26,923 nucleotides of DNA. Source: JAVBJV01 sp031555315 (GTDB taxonomy: Bacteria > Pseudomonadota > Alphaproteobacteria > Acetobacterales > Acetobacteraceae). The notes beneath the pieces are model-generated. The model was given only the letters and a program-made list of their open reading frames with translations, made no database searches and had not been told where the DNA came from. Below, one piece after another: positions 1-7,386 of this stretch. Position 1 is the first letter of the stretch. Every line of letters begins with the position of its first letter. The stretch spans positions 1-26,923 of the forward strand of contig JAVBUO010000067.1 in assembly GCA_031555315.1 (NCBI GenBank). The letters run 5' to 3'. The translations under genes were made by a program, and so were the position numbers.

Positions 1-129
1 CGCAACGTCATCGAGCGCATGTTCTGCCGCCTCAAGGACTGGCGGCGCATCGCCACCCGCTTCGACCGAAACATCAAAACCTTCATCAGCGCCGTCGCTC
101 TCGCCGCTACCGTCATCTGGTGGTTATGA
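1..129 (+). CDS. IS5-family transposase, C-terminal 42 codons (5' end outside window)
   Basis: Only the end of this gene is present: 42 codons in frame 1 closing with TGA at 127-129. The peptide begins RNVIERMFCRLKDWRRIATR, which is the standard C-terminal stretch of DDE transposases of the IS5/IS4-type superfamily. The glutamate of IERMF is the last residue of the DDE triad, and the KDWRRIATRFDR part matches the family tail. The protein catalyses transposition of the element whose right end follows at once. The neighbouring DUF4431 gene points the opposite way and ends about 130 bases downstream. Whether the transposase is intact upstream is unknown. Confidence 0.8.
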   Translation, partial: RNVIERMFCRLKDWRRIATRFDRNIKTFISAVALAATVIWWL

Positions 130-140
130 GTCCGCACCCT
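1..140 (+). mobile_element. 3' end of an IS5-type insertion sequence
   Basis: The window opens inside an insertion sequence. The final transposase codons are followed by GAGTCCGCACCCT at 128-140, which overlaps the transposase stop. It resembles the terminal inverted repeats of IS5-family (IS427-like) elements, in which the repeat begins at the transposase stop codon. The left end lies outside the window, so the full IS, its target duplication and any matching repeat cannot be checked. The boundary at about 140 is an estimate. Confidence 0.6.
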
Positions 141-178
141 ATTCTATCTGAAAATTTGTAAACTTAGACACGCAGACT

Positions 179-208
179 GCACCATTTGGTGCTTCTCCCC
201 GCAGGGGG
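179..208. repeat. Two adjacent short hairpins between IS end and DUF4431 gene
   Basis: GCACCATTTGGTGC at 179-192 is followed at once by CCCC-GCA-GGGG at 197-207. They lie 60-90 bases beyond the stop of the minus-strand DUF4431 gene. Together they could end that transcript, but no T-run follows in either direction, so the terminator role is uncertain. The rest of 141-267 shows no gene. Confidence 0.3.
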
Positions 209-267
209 GATGTGTGTTCCACATGCCAGATAACCATGCCAATTGTGAAATTACACGCTGTGCCGCA

Positions 268-663
268 TTATCGGGATTCCAACCGGACTTCACCAAGCAG
301 CACCGGCGTATGGTGATGTGCGGTGTGGGCGCCGAACAGGGCGCCACGCGCCGTTATGCACTGGCCGAGCAGTGGGCGGTAGCGGCGGTAGTCCTCGGCA
401 CTCAGCACCAACTGGATGCGGTCGACGCGATCGATGGCGGGGTTGAGATCCGGATCGGTCGAACTTGCGGCAACACAGGCGGGGGCGGGCAGTTGGACCA
501 CCCAGTAGGTTTCCTCGCGGTCGTTCGCATCGGTGGACGTGGCGCGTTGCAACGTGCCGCTGATGCTGATCTCGCCCTCGTAGGTCAGGCATTCGGCGCT
601 GTTACCAGGGATGGGAAACAGCAGGGCGCAGGCCAGCGCGCAGAGGGCCATGTACCGTGACAT
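268..663 (-). CDS. DUF4431-type exported protein
   Basis: A 131-residue protein with a Sec signal peptide: residues 1-23 contain the hydrophobic run ALCALACALLF and end in NSA before ECLTYEG. The mature part fits the DUF4431 family: CLTYEGEISISGTL near the start, a WVVQLPAPACV segment, then DRIQLVLSAEDY and the diagnostic C-terminal GALFGAHTAHHHTPVLLGEV. Two cysteines in the mature chain (CLTYEG and PACV) could form a disulfide, plus one in GQCITA. The function of the family is unknown; it is predicted to be periplasmic. No good ribosome-binding site precedes the start, so initiation at the second ATG (651) is possible. It is the last gene of the purM-purN side and lies next to the IS end. 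Confidence 0.75.
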   Translation of the reverse strand: MSRYMALCALACALLFPIPGNSAECLTYEGEISISGTLQRATSTDANDREETYWVVQLPAPACVAASSTDPDLNPAIDRVDRIQLVLSAEDYRRYRPLLGQCITARGALFGAHTAHHHTPVLLGEVRLESR

Positions 664-702
664 GGCCCATTCAAACGCACGGCCGGAAACTGCGCAAGCG
701 CG

Positions 703-846
703 TCAGACCAGAAACACCGCCATCAGGATCAGGATGATCACCGCTGTAACGACGCTGTATTTCAGGAAATGCCAGAAACTGTTCAGCATCTGCTGGCGGT
801 CGACGGCGAAGGCGTCTTCCGTGACGGGGGGAGGCGTGGCGGACAT
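703..846 (-). CDS. aa3-type cytochrome c oxidase subunit IV family, 47-aa membrane protein
   Basis: A 47-codon gene, easily missed because of its length. The protein starts MSATPPPVTED, has an amphipathic stretch AVDRQQMLNSFWHFLKYS and one C-terminal membrane helix VVTAVIILILMAVFLV ending directly at the stop. This is the layout of PF07835 (bacterial aa3-type cytochrome oxidase subunit IV): a short soluble N-terminus, an aromatic F..F.KY segment, and a single helix ending in MA(I/V)FLV. A good ribosome-binding site, GAGGAAG, lies just upstream of the ATG. It sits 54 bases after purN and 39 bases before the DUF4431 gene, on the same strand. In structures of the alphaproteobacterial oxidase the equivalent subunit is a single helix of unclear function. 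The assignment rests on pattern only, because such short proteins carry little signal. Confidence 0.72.
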   Translation of the reverse strand: MSATPPPVTEDAFAVDRQQMLNSFWHFLKYSVVTAVIILILMAVFLV

Positions 847-900
847 GGCTTCCTCGACATATCGTTGCTGCAACGATACTGCCGTGCCCGGTGTGCCGCT

Positions 901-1554
901 TCAAGCGGGATTGCGCAGTGCCGTATCCGGGGCTGCGGCCTCGACGACGCAGCGCCCGTCGGTGAGCCGCGCCTTGCCCGTTGCCAGCAGGGCCAGCGCG
1001 CGCGGGTAGAGGATGTGTTCCTGCGCCAGCACCCGTGTCGCCAGTGTCTCTTCGGTGTCGTCGGCATGCACGGGGACGGCGGCCTGCGCGATGATCGGGC
1101 CTTCGTCCATGCCATCGGTGACGAAGTGCACCGTGCAGCCGTGCAGTCGCACCCCGGCCCGCAGGGCGCGCGCATGGGTGTCGAGGCCGGGAAAGGCGGG
1201 CAGCAGGCTGGGGTGGATGTTGATCATCCGCCCGGCGTAGTGGCGGACCAGATATGGCGTCAGCAGGCGCATGTAACCGGCCAGACAGACGATCTCGGCT
1301 CCGGCGGCTTCCAGCGCGGCGACGACGGCGCGTTCGTGCGCTTCGCGATCCCTGCCGAAATCGCGGTGCGGCACGGTGGCGGTGGGCACGCCCTGTGCCG
1401 CGGCGATCGCCAGTCCCGGCGCGTCGGCGACGTTGGACAGCACCAGCGCGGGCTCGGCCGGAAAATCCGGCATCTGTGCTGCGGCGAGCAGCGCCGCCAT
1501 GTTCGAACCACGCCCGCTGATCAGCGCGGCGAAGCGCTTTCTTTGCGCCGTCAT
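901..1554 (-). CDS. purN: phosphoribosylglycinamide formyltransferase
   Basis: This enzyme transfers a formyl group from 10-formyl-THF to GAR, the third step of de novo purine synthesis, in the cytosol. It has 217 residues, the normal size. Visible motifs are the phosphate-binding loop SGRGSNM (residues 13-19), the catalytic block INIHPSLLPAF with N112 and H114, and TDGMDEGPI containing D150, the third member of the Asn-His-Asp triad. The start is fixed by overlap: its ATG shares one base with the purM stop (TGATG), so translation is probably coupled. The purM-purN order is common in proteobacteria. Confidence 0.96.
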   Translation of the reverse strand: MTAQRKRFAALISGRGSNMAALLAAAQMPDFPAEPALVLSNVADAPGLAIAAAQGVPTATVPHRDFGRDREAHERAVVAALEAAGAEIVCLAGYMRLLTPYLVRHYAGRMINIHPSLLPAFPGLDTHARALRAGVRLHGCTVHFVTDGMDEGPIIAQAAVPVHADDTEETLATRVLAQEHILYPRALALLATGKARLTDGRCVVEAAAPDTALRNPA

Positions 1555-2612
1555 CAGCCCAGGAAACCGGCCAGCAGCGAATAGAGCACCTGCCGGGTGT
1601 CGGGGGTTTTGCGCGGCACGATCGAACCAATGCGGAACACCGTTTCGCCCTGTTCGCGCAGCAGGGCGGCGGTCTTGTCGGCATCGGCGGCGGCGGTCAC
1701 CACGCACATGCCGATGCCGCAGTTGAACACGCGCAGCATCTCGTCGGGGACGATGTTGCCGGTCTTCGACAGCCAGGTGAAGACGGCGGGCACCGTCCAG
1801 GCGCCGGTGTCGATATCGGCGGCGGTGTCGCCGGGCAGCACGCGCGGCAGGTTTTCGGTCAGCCCGCCGCCGGTGATGTGCGCGCACGCCTTGACCAGCC
1901 CGGCACGGTGCGCGGCCAGAACCGGTTTCACGTAGATGCGCGTCGGCGTCATCAGTGCCTCGGCCAGCGTGCCGGGGCCGAACGGGCAGGGGGCGTTCCA
2001 CGCCAGGCCGCTGGCCTGCACCACGCGGCGCACCAGCGAATAACCGTTCGAATGCACACCCGCCGAGGCCAGACCCAGAATCACGTCGCCCGGTTCGACG
2101 GTCTTCGGCAGCAGCGCGCCGCGTTCCGCCGCGCCGACCGAGAAGCCGGCCAAGTCGTAGTCGCCGTGCTGGTACATGCCGGGCATTTCGGCGGTCTCGC
2201 CGCCGACCAGCGCGCAGCCGGCCCGCGTACAGCCCTCGGCGATCCCCGCCACCACGTCGCGCGCCGCCGCCACGTCGAGCTTGCCGGTCGCGTAGTAATC
2301 GAGGAAAAACAGCGGCTCGGCGCCCTGCACCACCAGATCGTTCACGCACATGGCGACCAGATCGATCCCGACCCCCTTGTGCAGGCCGGTCTCGATGGCG
2401 ATCTTCAGCTTGGTGCCGACGCCATCGGTGCTGGAGACCAGAATCGGATCGGTAAAACCGGCCGCTTTCAGGTCGAACAGCGCGCCGAATCCACCCAGGC
2501 CCCCCATGGTGCCACGCCGGTCGGTGGCGCGCGCCAGCGGCTTGATGGCGTCGACCAGCGCTTCGCCGGCGTCGATATCTACCCCCGAATCGCGATAGGT
2601 GAGGCTGGTCAT
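1554..2612 (-). CDS. purM: phosphoribosylformylglycinamidine cyclo-ligase (AIR synthetase)
   Basis: This enzyme closes the imidazole ring of FGAM to give AIR, using ATP (purine pathway step 5). It has 352 residues, the standard length. Seen in order: GGLGGFGALFDL (residues 37-48), the ATP/substrate loop STDGVGTKLKIA (61-72), GCALVGGETAEMPG (132-145), ASAGVHSNGYSLVR and HITGGGLTENLPR, all hallmarks of the PurM/PurL/SelD/HypE ATP-grasp-like superfamily. A strong ribosome-binding site, AGAAGGAG, precedes the ATG. It is the first gene of the minus-strand group and starts 135 bases from the divergent phosphatidyltransferase gene, so the two promoters must lie in that spacer. Confidence 0.97.
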   Translation of the reverse strand: MTSLTYRDSGVDIDAGEALVDAIKPLARATDRRGTMGGLGGFGALFDLKAAGFTDPILVSSTDGVGTKLKIAIETGLHKGVGIDLVAMCVNDLVVQGAEPLFFLDYYATGKLDVAAARDVVAGIAEGCTRAGCALVGGETAEMPGMYQHGDYDLAGFSVGAAERGALLPKTVEPGDVILGLASAGVHSNGYSLVRRVVQASGLAWNAPCPFGPGTLAEALMTPTRIYVKPVLAAHRAGLVKACAHITGGGLTENLPRVLPGDTAADIDTGAWTVPAVFTWLSKTGNIVPDEMLRVFNCGIGMCVVTAAADADKTAALLREQGETVFRIGSIVPRKTPDTRQVLYSLLAGFLG

Positions 2613-2735
2613 GGCGGCTCCTTCTGGTCTAAGCCGTTGGAGTGGAACAAAATTAATGGCTCAATCCGGGAGGATTGTGATCTGTTGGAACCAGATAGCA
2701 GGCATGCTACCGCCTGTCTGCTAGGTGAGGTCAAA

Positions 2736-2741
2736 AAGGAG
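2736..2741 (+). promoter_or_regulatory. Strong Shine-Dalgarno deciding a GTG start
   Basis: AAGGAG at 2736-2741, six bases before GTG at 2748, is the best ribosome-binding site in this region. It favours the GTG over the internal ATG at 2805, which has only a weak GCGGGG upstream. Confidence 0.55.
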
Positions 2742-2747
2742 AACTGC

Positions 2748-3350
2748 GTGCCCGACGGTCCGGACTTCCCTCCGGCAACCAAAACGAATGCAGATGCGGG
2801 GTTCATGACTCTGCCGAACGCCATTACGCTGGCGCGGCTGTGTGCGGTGCCGCTGGCGGTCTGGCTGGTTCTGCGCGGCGATCTGGCAACCGCGTTCTGG
2901 CTGTTCGTCGGCGCCGGCGTCTCGGACGGGTTCGACGGCTGGATCGCGCGCCGCTGGAAGACCCGTTCGCTGGTCGGGGCGATTCTGGACCCGATCGCCG
3001 ACAAGGCGTTGCTGGTCAGCATGTTCGTGACGCTGGCCATCATGCACGTGCTGCCGGACTGGCTGGCCATTCTGGTGGTGTTTCGCGACGTGCTGATCGT
3101 GGGGGGCGTGTTGCTGCTGTATGTCATGGGGCAGATGGTGCTGATCAAGCCGATCCTGATCTCGAAGCTGAACACGGTGCTGCAGATCGCACTGGCGGCG
3201 CTGGCCCTGCTGTTCAACGGCTATGGTCTGGTCGGCCACTGGGCGTATGCGGCGTTGACGCTGGACATCATGGTCTGGCTGGTCACGGTGACGACGCTGG
3301 CATCCGGCGTCGCCTATGTCTGGTCCGTTGCAAAGCCCCCGCCGGCATGA
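2748..3350 (+). CDS. CDP-alcohol phosphatidyltransferase family membrane protein
   Basis: An integral membrane enzyme of phospholipid synthesis that moves a phosphatidyl group from CDP-diacylglycerol to an alcohol, perhaps glycerol-3-phosphate as in PgsA. The full family signature D-x2-DG-x2-AR-x8-G-x3-D-x3-D is present in SDGFDGWIARRWKTRSLVG followed by AILDPIADK. The membrane segment starting TLPNAITLARLCAVPLAVWL and about five further helices follow. With the GTG start at 2748 it has 200 residues; the ATG at 2805 would give 181 and begins exactly where many family members begin. I prefer the GTG because of its Shine-Dalgarno. The next gene, an AI-2E family permease, starts about 10 bases downstream, so the two are probably cotranscribed. 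The exact alcohol acceptor cannot be told from the sequence. Confidence 0.88.
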   Translation: MPDGPDFPPATKTNADAGFMTLPNAITLARLCAVPLAVWLVLRGDLATAFWLFVGAGVSDGFDGWIARRWKTRSLVGAILDPIADKALLVSMFVTLAIMHVLPDWLAILVVFRDVLIVGGVLLLYVMGQMVLIKPILISKLNTVLQIALAALALLFNGYGLVGHWAYAALTLDIMVWLVTVTTLASGVAYVWSVAKPPPA

Positions 3351-3360
3351 GTCCTTACCC

Positions 3361-4461
3361 ATGATGCCCGTTCAGGACAAAACCCCGCCGTCCGCCGCGC
3401 ATTACCAGCGGGTGGCGCTGGTCGTCTGCGTTCTGCTGGCCATCGGCTTGGGGCTGCATCTGTTCTCGAACATCCTGCTGCCCTTCGTGCTGGCCGGCGC
3501 GATCGCCTATTTCCTCGACCCGCTGGCGCGTCAACTGGTGCGCCTCGGTGTGCCGCGCGGCCTGGCGTCGGCGCTGCTGATCGTCGCCCTGCTGGCGGTC
3601 GCGCTGATCTTTCTGCTGCTGCTCTATCCGCTGATCCTGTCGCAGATCTGGCTGCTGATCTCGCGCATGCCGACCTACGTGACGGCGCTGAACGAGGCGA
3701 TCCGCAACGGTCTGCAGGGGTTGCAGGAACGCTTCGGCGAGGAATTCGTCGACAGCCGCCTGCGCGCGCTGGCGGAGTCGCAGATCAGCACGGTGTTCTC
3801 CCTGGCCGGCAATGCGCTGGTGCAATTGGCGACCAGCGGCGTGGCGGTGTTCAACGTGCTGACGCTGATGGTGATCACCCCGGTCGTCGCGTTCTATCTG
3901 CTGCGCGACTGGGGGAACATGGTGCTGAAGGTCAATGGCTGGCTGCCGTTGCGCTACGCCACGGTGATCCGCGCCCAGGCGCGCGAGATCGACCGCATTC
4001 TGTCGGCCTGGCTGCGCGGGCAGGCGCTGTGCTGCCTGATCCTGGCGATCTATTATTCGGTCGCCCTGTCGGTGGCAGGGCTGGATCTGGGGCTGATCGT
4101 CGGGATGACGGCGGGCGCGATCAGCTTCATCCCTTATGTCGGCACGATCACCGGCGCACTGATCGCGGTGGGGATGGCGATGGTGCAGTTCTCGGAATGG
4201 AGCAGCGTGTTGCTGATCGCCGCGGTGTTCATGTTCGGCAATCTGGTCGAGGGGTATGTCATCTACCCGTATCTGCTCGGCGACCGGGTGGAACTGCACG
4301 CCGTGTGGGTGATCTTCGCGCTGTTCGCGGGCGGGGCGCTGTTCGGGTTCGTCGGCGTGCTGCTGGCCGTGCCGGTGGCGGCGGCGGTCGGTGTGGTGGC
4401 GCGCTACTGGCTGCGCCGTTACCTTGCCAGCCCGCTCTATCTCGATCCGCCGGCCGAATGA
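3361..4461 (+). CDS. AI-2E family transporter (PerM/YdiK-like)
   Basis: A polytopic membrane protein of 366 residues in the AI-2E_transport family (PF01594). It has two closely spaced N-terminal helices (RVALVVCVLLAIGLGLHLF and NILLPFVLAGAIAYFLDPLA), a long amphipathic domain (about residues 110-160), and a C-terminal bundle containing ITPVVAFYLLRDW, the conserved ISFIPYVGTITG and VLLAVPVAAAVGVVARYWL. The FIPYVG motif is the strongest family mark. The actual substrate is unknown: members export diverse solutes or sodium, and the AI-2 name need not apply. The start is uncertain: adjacent ATGs at 3361 and 3364 have no clear ribosome-binding site, and an in-frame ATG at 3316 would overlap the previous gene by 35 bases. 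The next gene, hdaA, starts four bases after its stop. Confidence 0.88.
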   Translation: MMPVQDKTPPSAAHYQRVALVVCVLLAIGLGLHLFSNILLPFVLAGAIAYFLDPLARQLVRLGVPRGLASALLIVALLAVALIFLLLLYPLILSQIWLLISRMPTYVTALNEAIRNGLQGLQERFGEEFVDSRLRALAESQISTVFSLAGNALVQLATSGVAVFNVLTLMVITPVVAFYLLRDWGNMVLKVNGWLPLRYATVIRAQAREIDRILSAWLRGQALCCLILAIYYSVALSVAGLDLGLIVGMTAGAISFIPYVGTITGALIAVGMAMVQFSEWSSVLLIAAVFMFGNLVEGYVIYPYLLGDRVELHAVWVIFALFAGGALFGFVGVLLAVPVAAAVGVVARYWLRRYLASPLYLDPPAE

Positions 4462-4465
4462 CCTG

Positions 4466-5170
4466 ATGCCGCCGCGTCAGTTCGCACTGCCGTTCCCGCA
4501 TGTGCCGTCCTTCGCGGCCGAGGATTTTCAGCCCGCGCCATCCAACGCCGCAGCGCTGGCGCTGCTGGCCGACGGCGCGGTATGGCCGCAGGGGCGGCTG
4601 GTGCTGTATGGGCCGGCGGGTTCAGGAAAGACGCATCTGCTGCATGTCTGGGCGGCGCGCCACGCGGCGCGGTATATGCCGGCGGCGTCGCTGCGCGGCC
4701 TGCCGGAGGCCGGAAACATCGCGGTGGACGATGCCGATCTGTGCCATGATCAGGCGGCGTTGTTCCATCTGCTGAACGCCAATGCGGAACGCGGATTTCT
4801 GACCTTGCTGGCCGGGCGTGAAGCGCCGGCGCGCTGGCCGCTGACCCTGCCCGACCTGATCAGCCGGGTGCGCGCCGCGCTGAGCATCGGCCTGACGGCA
4901 CCGGACGACGCATTGTTGCAGGCGCTGTTCCTGCGGCTGGTTTCGGACCGCCAGTTGCAGGTGCCGGATCAGGTGCGCCAGTGGGTCCTGCTGCATCTGC
5001 CGCGCGAGGCCGGGGTGCTGCGCGAGGCGGTCGCCCGGCTGGACCGCGCCGCGATGGCGGCGGGCGGGCGGATCACCCGCGCGCTGGCCATGGATGTTCT
5101 GGCCGATCTGGCCGCAGACCACGAAGCCGCCTCGTCCGGGGCGGAGGAATCGGCTAGACTGCCCACCTGA
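4466..5170 (+). CDS. hdaA: HdaA, DnaA-related regulatory ATPase
   Basis: A DnaA AAA+ domain protein without the DNA-binding domain IV, 234 residues. In alphaproteobacteria HdaA, with the sliding clamp, stimulates hydrolysis of ATP-DnaA after initiation and so prevents over-replication. Seen: an N-terminal clamp-binding-like motif QFALPF (residues 5-10), Walker A GPAGSGKT (49-56), a Walker B-type segment NIAVDDADLC, a sensor-1-like LTLLAGREAPARW and an arginine-finger-type segment LISRVRAAL. It starts four bases after the permease stop and is followed 16 bases later by ppk1; this order is typical of the class. The first residues MPPRQF fit the short clamp-binding leader expected for HdaA. Symbol hda would be the gammaproteobacterial equivalent. 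Confidence 0.85.
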   Translation: MPPRQFALPFPHVPSFAAEDFQPAPSNAAALALLADGAVWPQGRLVLYGPAGSGKTHLLHVWAARHAARYMPAASLRGLPEAGNIAVDDADLCHDQAALFHLLNANAERGFLTLLAGREAPARWPLTLPDLISRVRAALSIGLTAPDDALLQALFLRLVSDRQLQVPDQVRQWVLLHLPREAGVLREAVARLDRAAMAAGGRITRALAMDVLADLAADHEAASSGAEESARLPT

Positions 5171-5186
5171 TGTGAAGGCGCAAGCG

Positions 5187-7367
5187 ATGAACACCCCGAC
5201 GCCCCCGACCGTGGCACCGACCATTGCGGTACCGGCCATTGCGATGGACAGTCCCGAGAGATTCATCAACCGCGAATTGTCGTGGCTGGCCTTCAACACG
5301 CGTGTGCTGGAAGAGGCCAATAACAGCCGCTATCCGTTGCTCGAACGGTTGCGGTTCGTGTCGATCAGCGCGTCGAACCTCGACGAGTTTTATTCGGTGC
5401 GCGTGGCCGGGTTGATCGGCCAGCAACTGGCCTCGGGGCCGGTACGTCTGTCGCCGGACGGACGCACCCCGGCACAGCAGCTCGCCGCGATTCACGCCAC
5501 GGCGCATGTGCTGATCCACGGCCAGCAGGTGGCGTGGCGCTCGCTGCGCAGCCGGTTGCGCGATGTCGGGATGATCGTCTGCGAACAGGCGGACCTCAGC
5601 GCGACGGACCGGCGTTGGCTGGAAGCGTGGTTCATGGAGCACGTGTTCCCGGTGGCGACGCCGCTGGCGATCGACCCGGCGCATCCGTTTCCGTTCATCC
5701 CGAACATGGGGCTGGTCAGCGTGCTGCGCCTGGTGCGCGACAGCGACGGCGCGGCGATGCGCGCGCTGATCCCGCTGCCTGCGCAGACCGAACGGTTCGT
5801 GCGCCTGCCGTCCGAACCGGAAGCGCCGATCCGCTTCGTGATGCTGGAAGATCTGGTGATCCTGTTTCTGGACCGTCTGTTTCCCGGCTATTCGCTGACC
5901 GGGCACGGCATTTTCCGGCTGATCCGCGACACCGACGTCGAGTTCGAGGACGAGGCCGAGGATCTGGTGCGATCCTACGAAACCGCGCTGAAGCGCCGGC
6001 GCCGCGGCCGGCCGATCCGGCTGACCCTGAACAGAGACATGCCCGACGACCTGAAGGCCTTCGTGTCGGACGAACTGGACGTGCCGCACGACGAGATTTT
6101 CGTGGTCGACGGCATTCTGGGCCCGGCCGACCTGAAGCAGCTGATCGTCGACGACCGGCCCGATCTGCAGTTCCCGCCCTATACGCCGCGTTTTCCGGAG
6201 CGCATCCGCGACTTCGGCGGCGACTGCTTCGCCGCGATCCGCGCCAAGGACATCGTCGTGCATCATCCGTTCGAAAGTTTCGACGTGGTGGTGCAGTTCC
6301 TGCGCCAGGCGGCGGCGGACCCGCATGTGGTGGCGATCAAGCAGACGCTGTACCGCACCACGCGCGACAGCCCGATCGTGCGCGCGCTGATCGAGGCGGC
6401 CGAGGCGGGCAAGAGCGTCACCGCGATGGTCGAGCTGAAGGCGCGCTTCGACGAGGAAACCAATATCGGTCTGGCGCGCCGGCTGGAAGCGGCGGGCGTG
6501 CAGGTGGTGTATGGGTTCGTCGAACTGAAGACGCACGCCAAGCTGTCGCTGGTGGTGCGGCGCGAAGGCGCGGTGATGCGCGCTTATGCGCATTTCGGCA
6601 CCGGCAACTATCACCCGATCACTGCGCGCATTTACACCGACCTGTCGTTCTTCACCTGCAACCCGGACCTGACCCGCGATGCCGCGCGGCTGTTCAATTA
6701 CATGACCGGTTATGCACGCCCCGAACGCATGGATGCACTGGCGTTCAGCCCGCTGACCACGCGCCCCGTGCTGCTCGATCTGATCCGGCACGAGGAAGAA
6801 CTGGCGCGCACCGGCAAGCCCGGCGGGATCTGGCTGAAGATGAATTCTCTGGTCGACGAGGAACTGATCGACGCACTGTACCGCGCCAGTCAGGCAGGCG
6901 TGAAGATCGAGTGCGTGGTGCGCGGCATCTGCTGTCTGCGGCCGGGCGTGCCAGGACTGTCGGAGAACATCCACGTCAAGTCGCTGGTCGGCCGGTTTCT
7001 GGAGCACAGCCGGATTTGCGTGTTCGGCAACGGCCACAAGCTGCCGAACCGCAATGCGCGCGTCTATATCAGCAGCGCCGACTGGATGGCCCGCAACATG
7101 GACTGGCGCGTCGAAACGCTGGTGCCGATCCATAACCCGACCGTGCATGCGCAGGTGCTGGACCAGATCATGATGGTGAACCTGAAGGACAACGCGCAGT
7201 CGTGGGACATGCAGCCGGACGGGTCCTATCAGCGGGTGAAACCGGGCAAGACCCGGTTCTCGGCGCACGAGTATTTCATGACCAACCCGTCGCTCTCGGG
7301 GCGGGGGAGCGCCCTGCGCGGCCCGCGCGAGGAAAAAGAGCGCCAGGACCGCGTGACGCAAGACTGA
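5187..7367 (+). CDS. ppk1: polyphosphate kinase 1
   Basis: Makes inorganic polyphosphate from the terminal phosphate of ATP, reversibly. It has 726 residues with the complete PPK1 architecture: an N-domain beginning RFINRELSWLAFNTRVLEEA, a head domain, and two phospholipase-D-like C-domains. H469 in AHFGTGNYHP is the expected autophosphorylated histidine, and H607 in FLEHSRICVFGNG is the second catalytic histidine. The ATG at 5187 is preceded by GAAGG; a later ATG at 5244 (MDSPERFINREL) would also keep all domains. The proline/threonine-rich first 20 residues are not part of the fold. It lies between hdaA and ppx, so synthesis and breakdown of polyphosphate are encoded side by side. Confidence 0.97.
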   Translation: MNTPTPPTVAPTIAVPAIAMDSPERFINRELSWLAFNTRVLEEANNSRYPLLERLRFVSISASNLDEFYSVRVAGLIGQQLASGPVRLSPDGRTPAQQLAAIHATAHVLIHGQQVAWRSLRSRLRDVGMIVCEQADLSATDRRWLEAWFMEHVFPVATPLAIDPAHPFPFIPNMGLVSVLRLVRDSDGAAMRALIPLPAQTERFVRLPSEPEAPIRFVMLEDLVILFLDRLFPGYSLTGHGIFRLIRDTDVEFEDEAEDLVRSYETALKRRRRGRPIRLTLNRDMPDDLKAFVSDELDVPHDEIFVVDGILGPADLKQLIVDDRPDLQFPPYTPRFPERIRDFGGDCFAAIRAKDIVVHHPFESFDVVVQFLRQAAADPHVVAIKQTLYRTTRDSPIVRALIEAAEAGKSVTAMVELKARFDEETNIGLARRLEAAGVQVVYGFVELKTHAKLSLVVRREGAVMRAYAHFGTGNYHPITARIYTDLSFFTCNPDLTRDAARLFNYMTGYARPERMDALAFSPLTTRPVLLDLIRHEEELARTGKPGGIWLKMNSLVDEELIDALYRASQAGVKIECVVRGICCLRPGVPGLSENIHVKSLVGRFLEHSRICVFGNGHKLPNRNARVYISSADWMARNMDWRVETLVPIHNPTVHAQVLDQIMMVNLKDNAQSWDMQPDGSYQRVKPGKTRFSAHEYFMTNPSLSGRGSALRGPREEKERQDRVTQD

Positions 7368-7386
7368 ATCATAACGGGACAAGACG

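Noticed and set aside
3355..4299. 314-codon Gln/His/Arg-rich frame opposite the AI-2E permease
   Set aside because: Typical mirror of a hydrophobic membrane protein gene (Leu/Val/Ile codons read backwards); no motif.
5154..7382. 742-codon open frame on the minus strand opposite ppk1
   Set aside because: It is antisense to a full-length PPK1 with all catalytic residues. Its product is rich in His, Gln, Arg and Asp with no domain, a common effect of codon bias in GC-rich genes.
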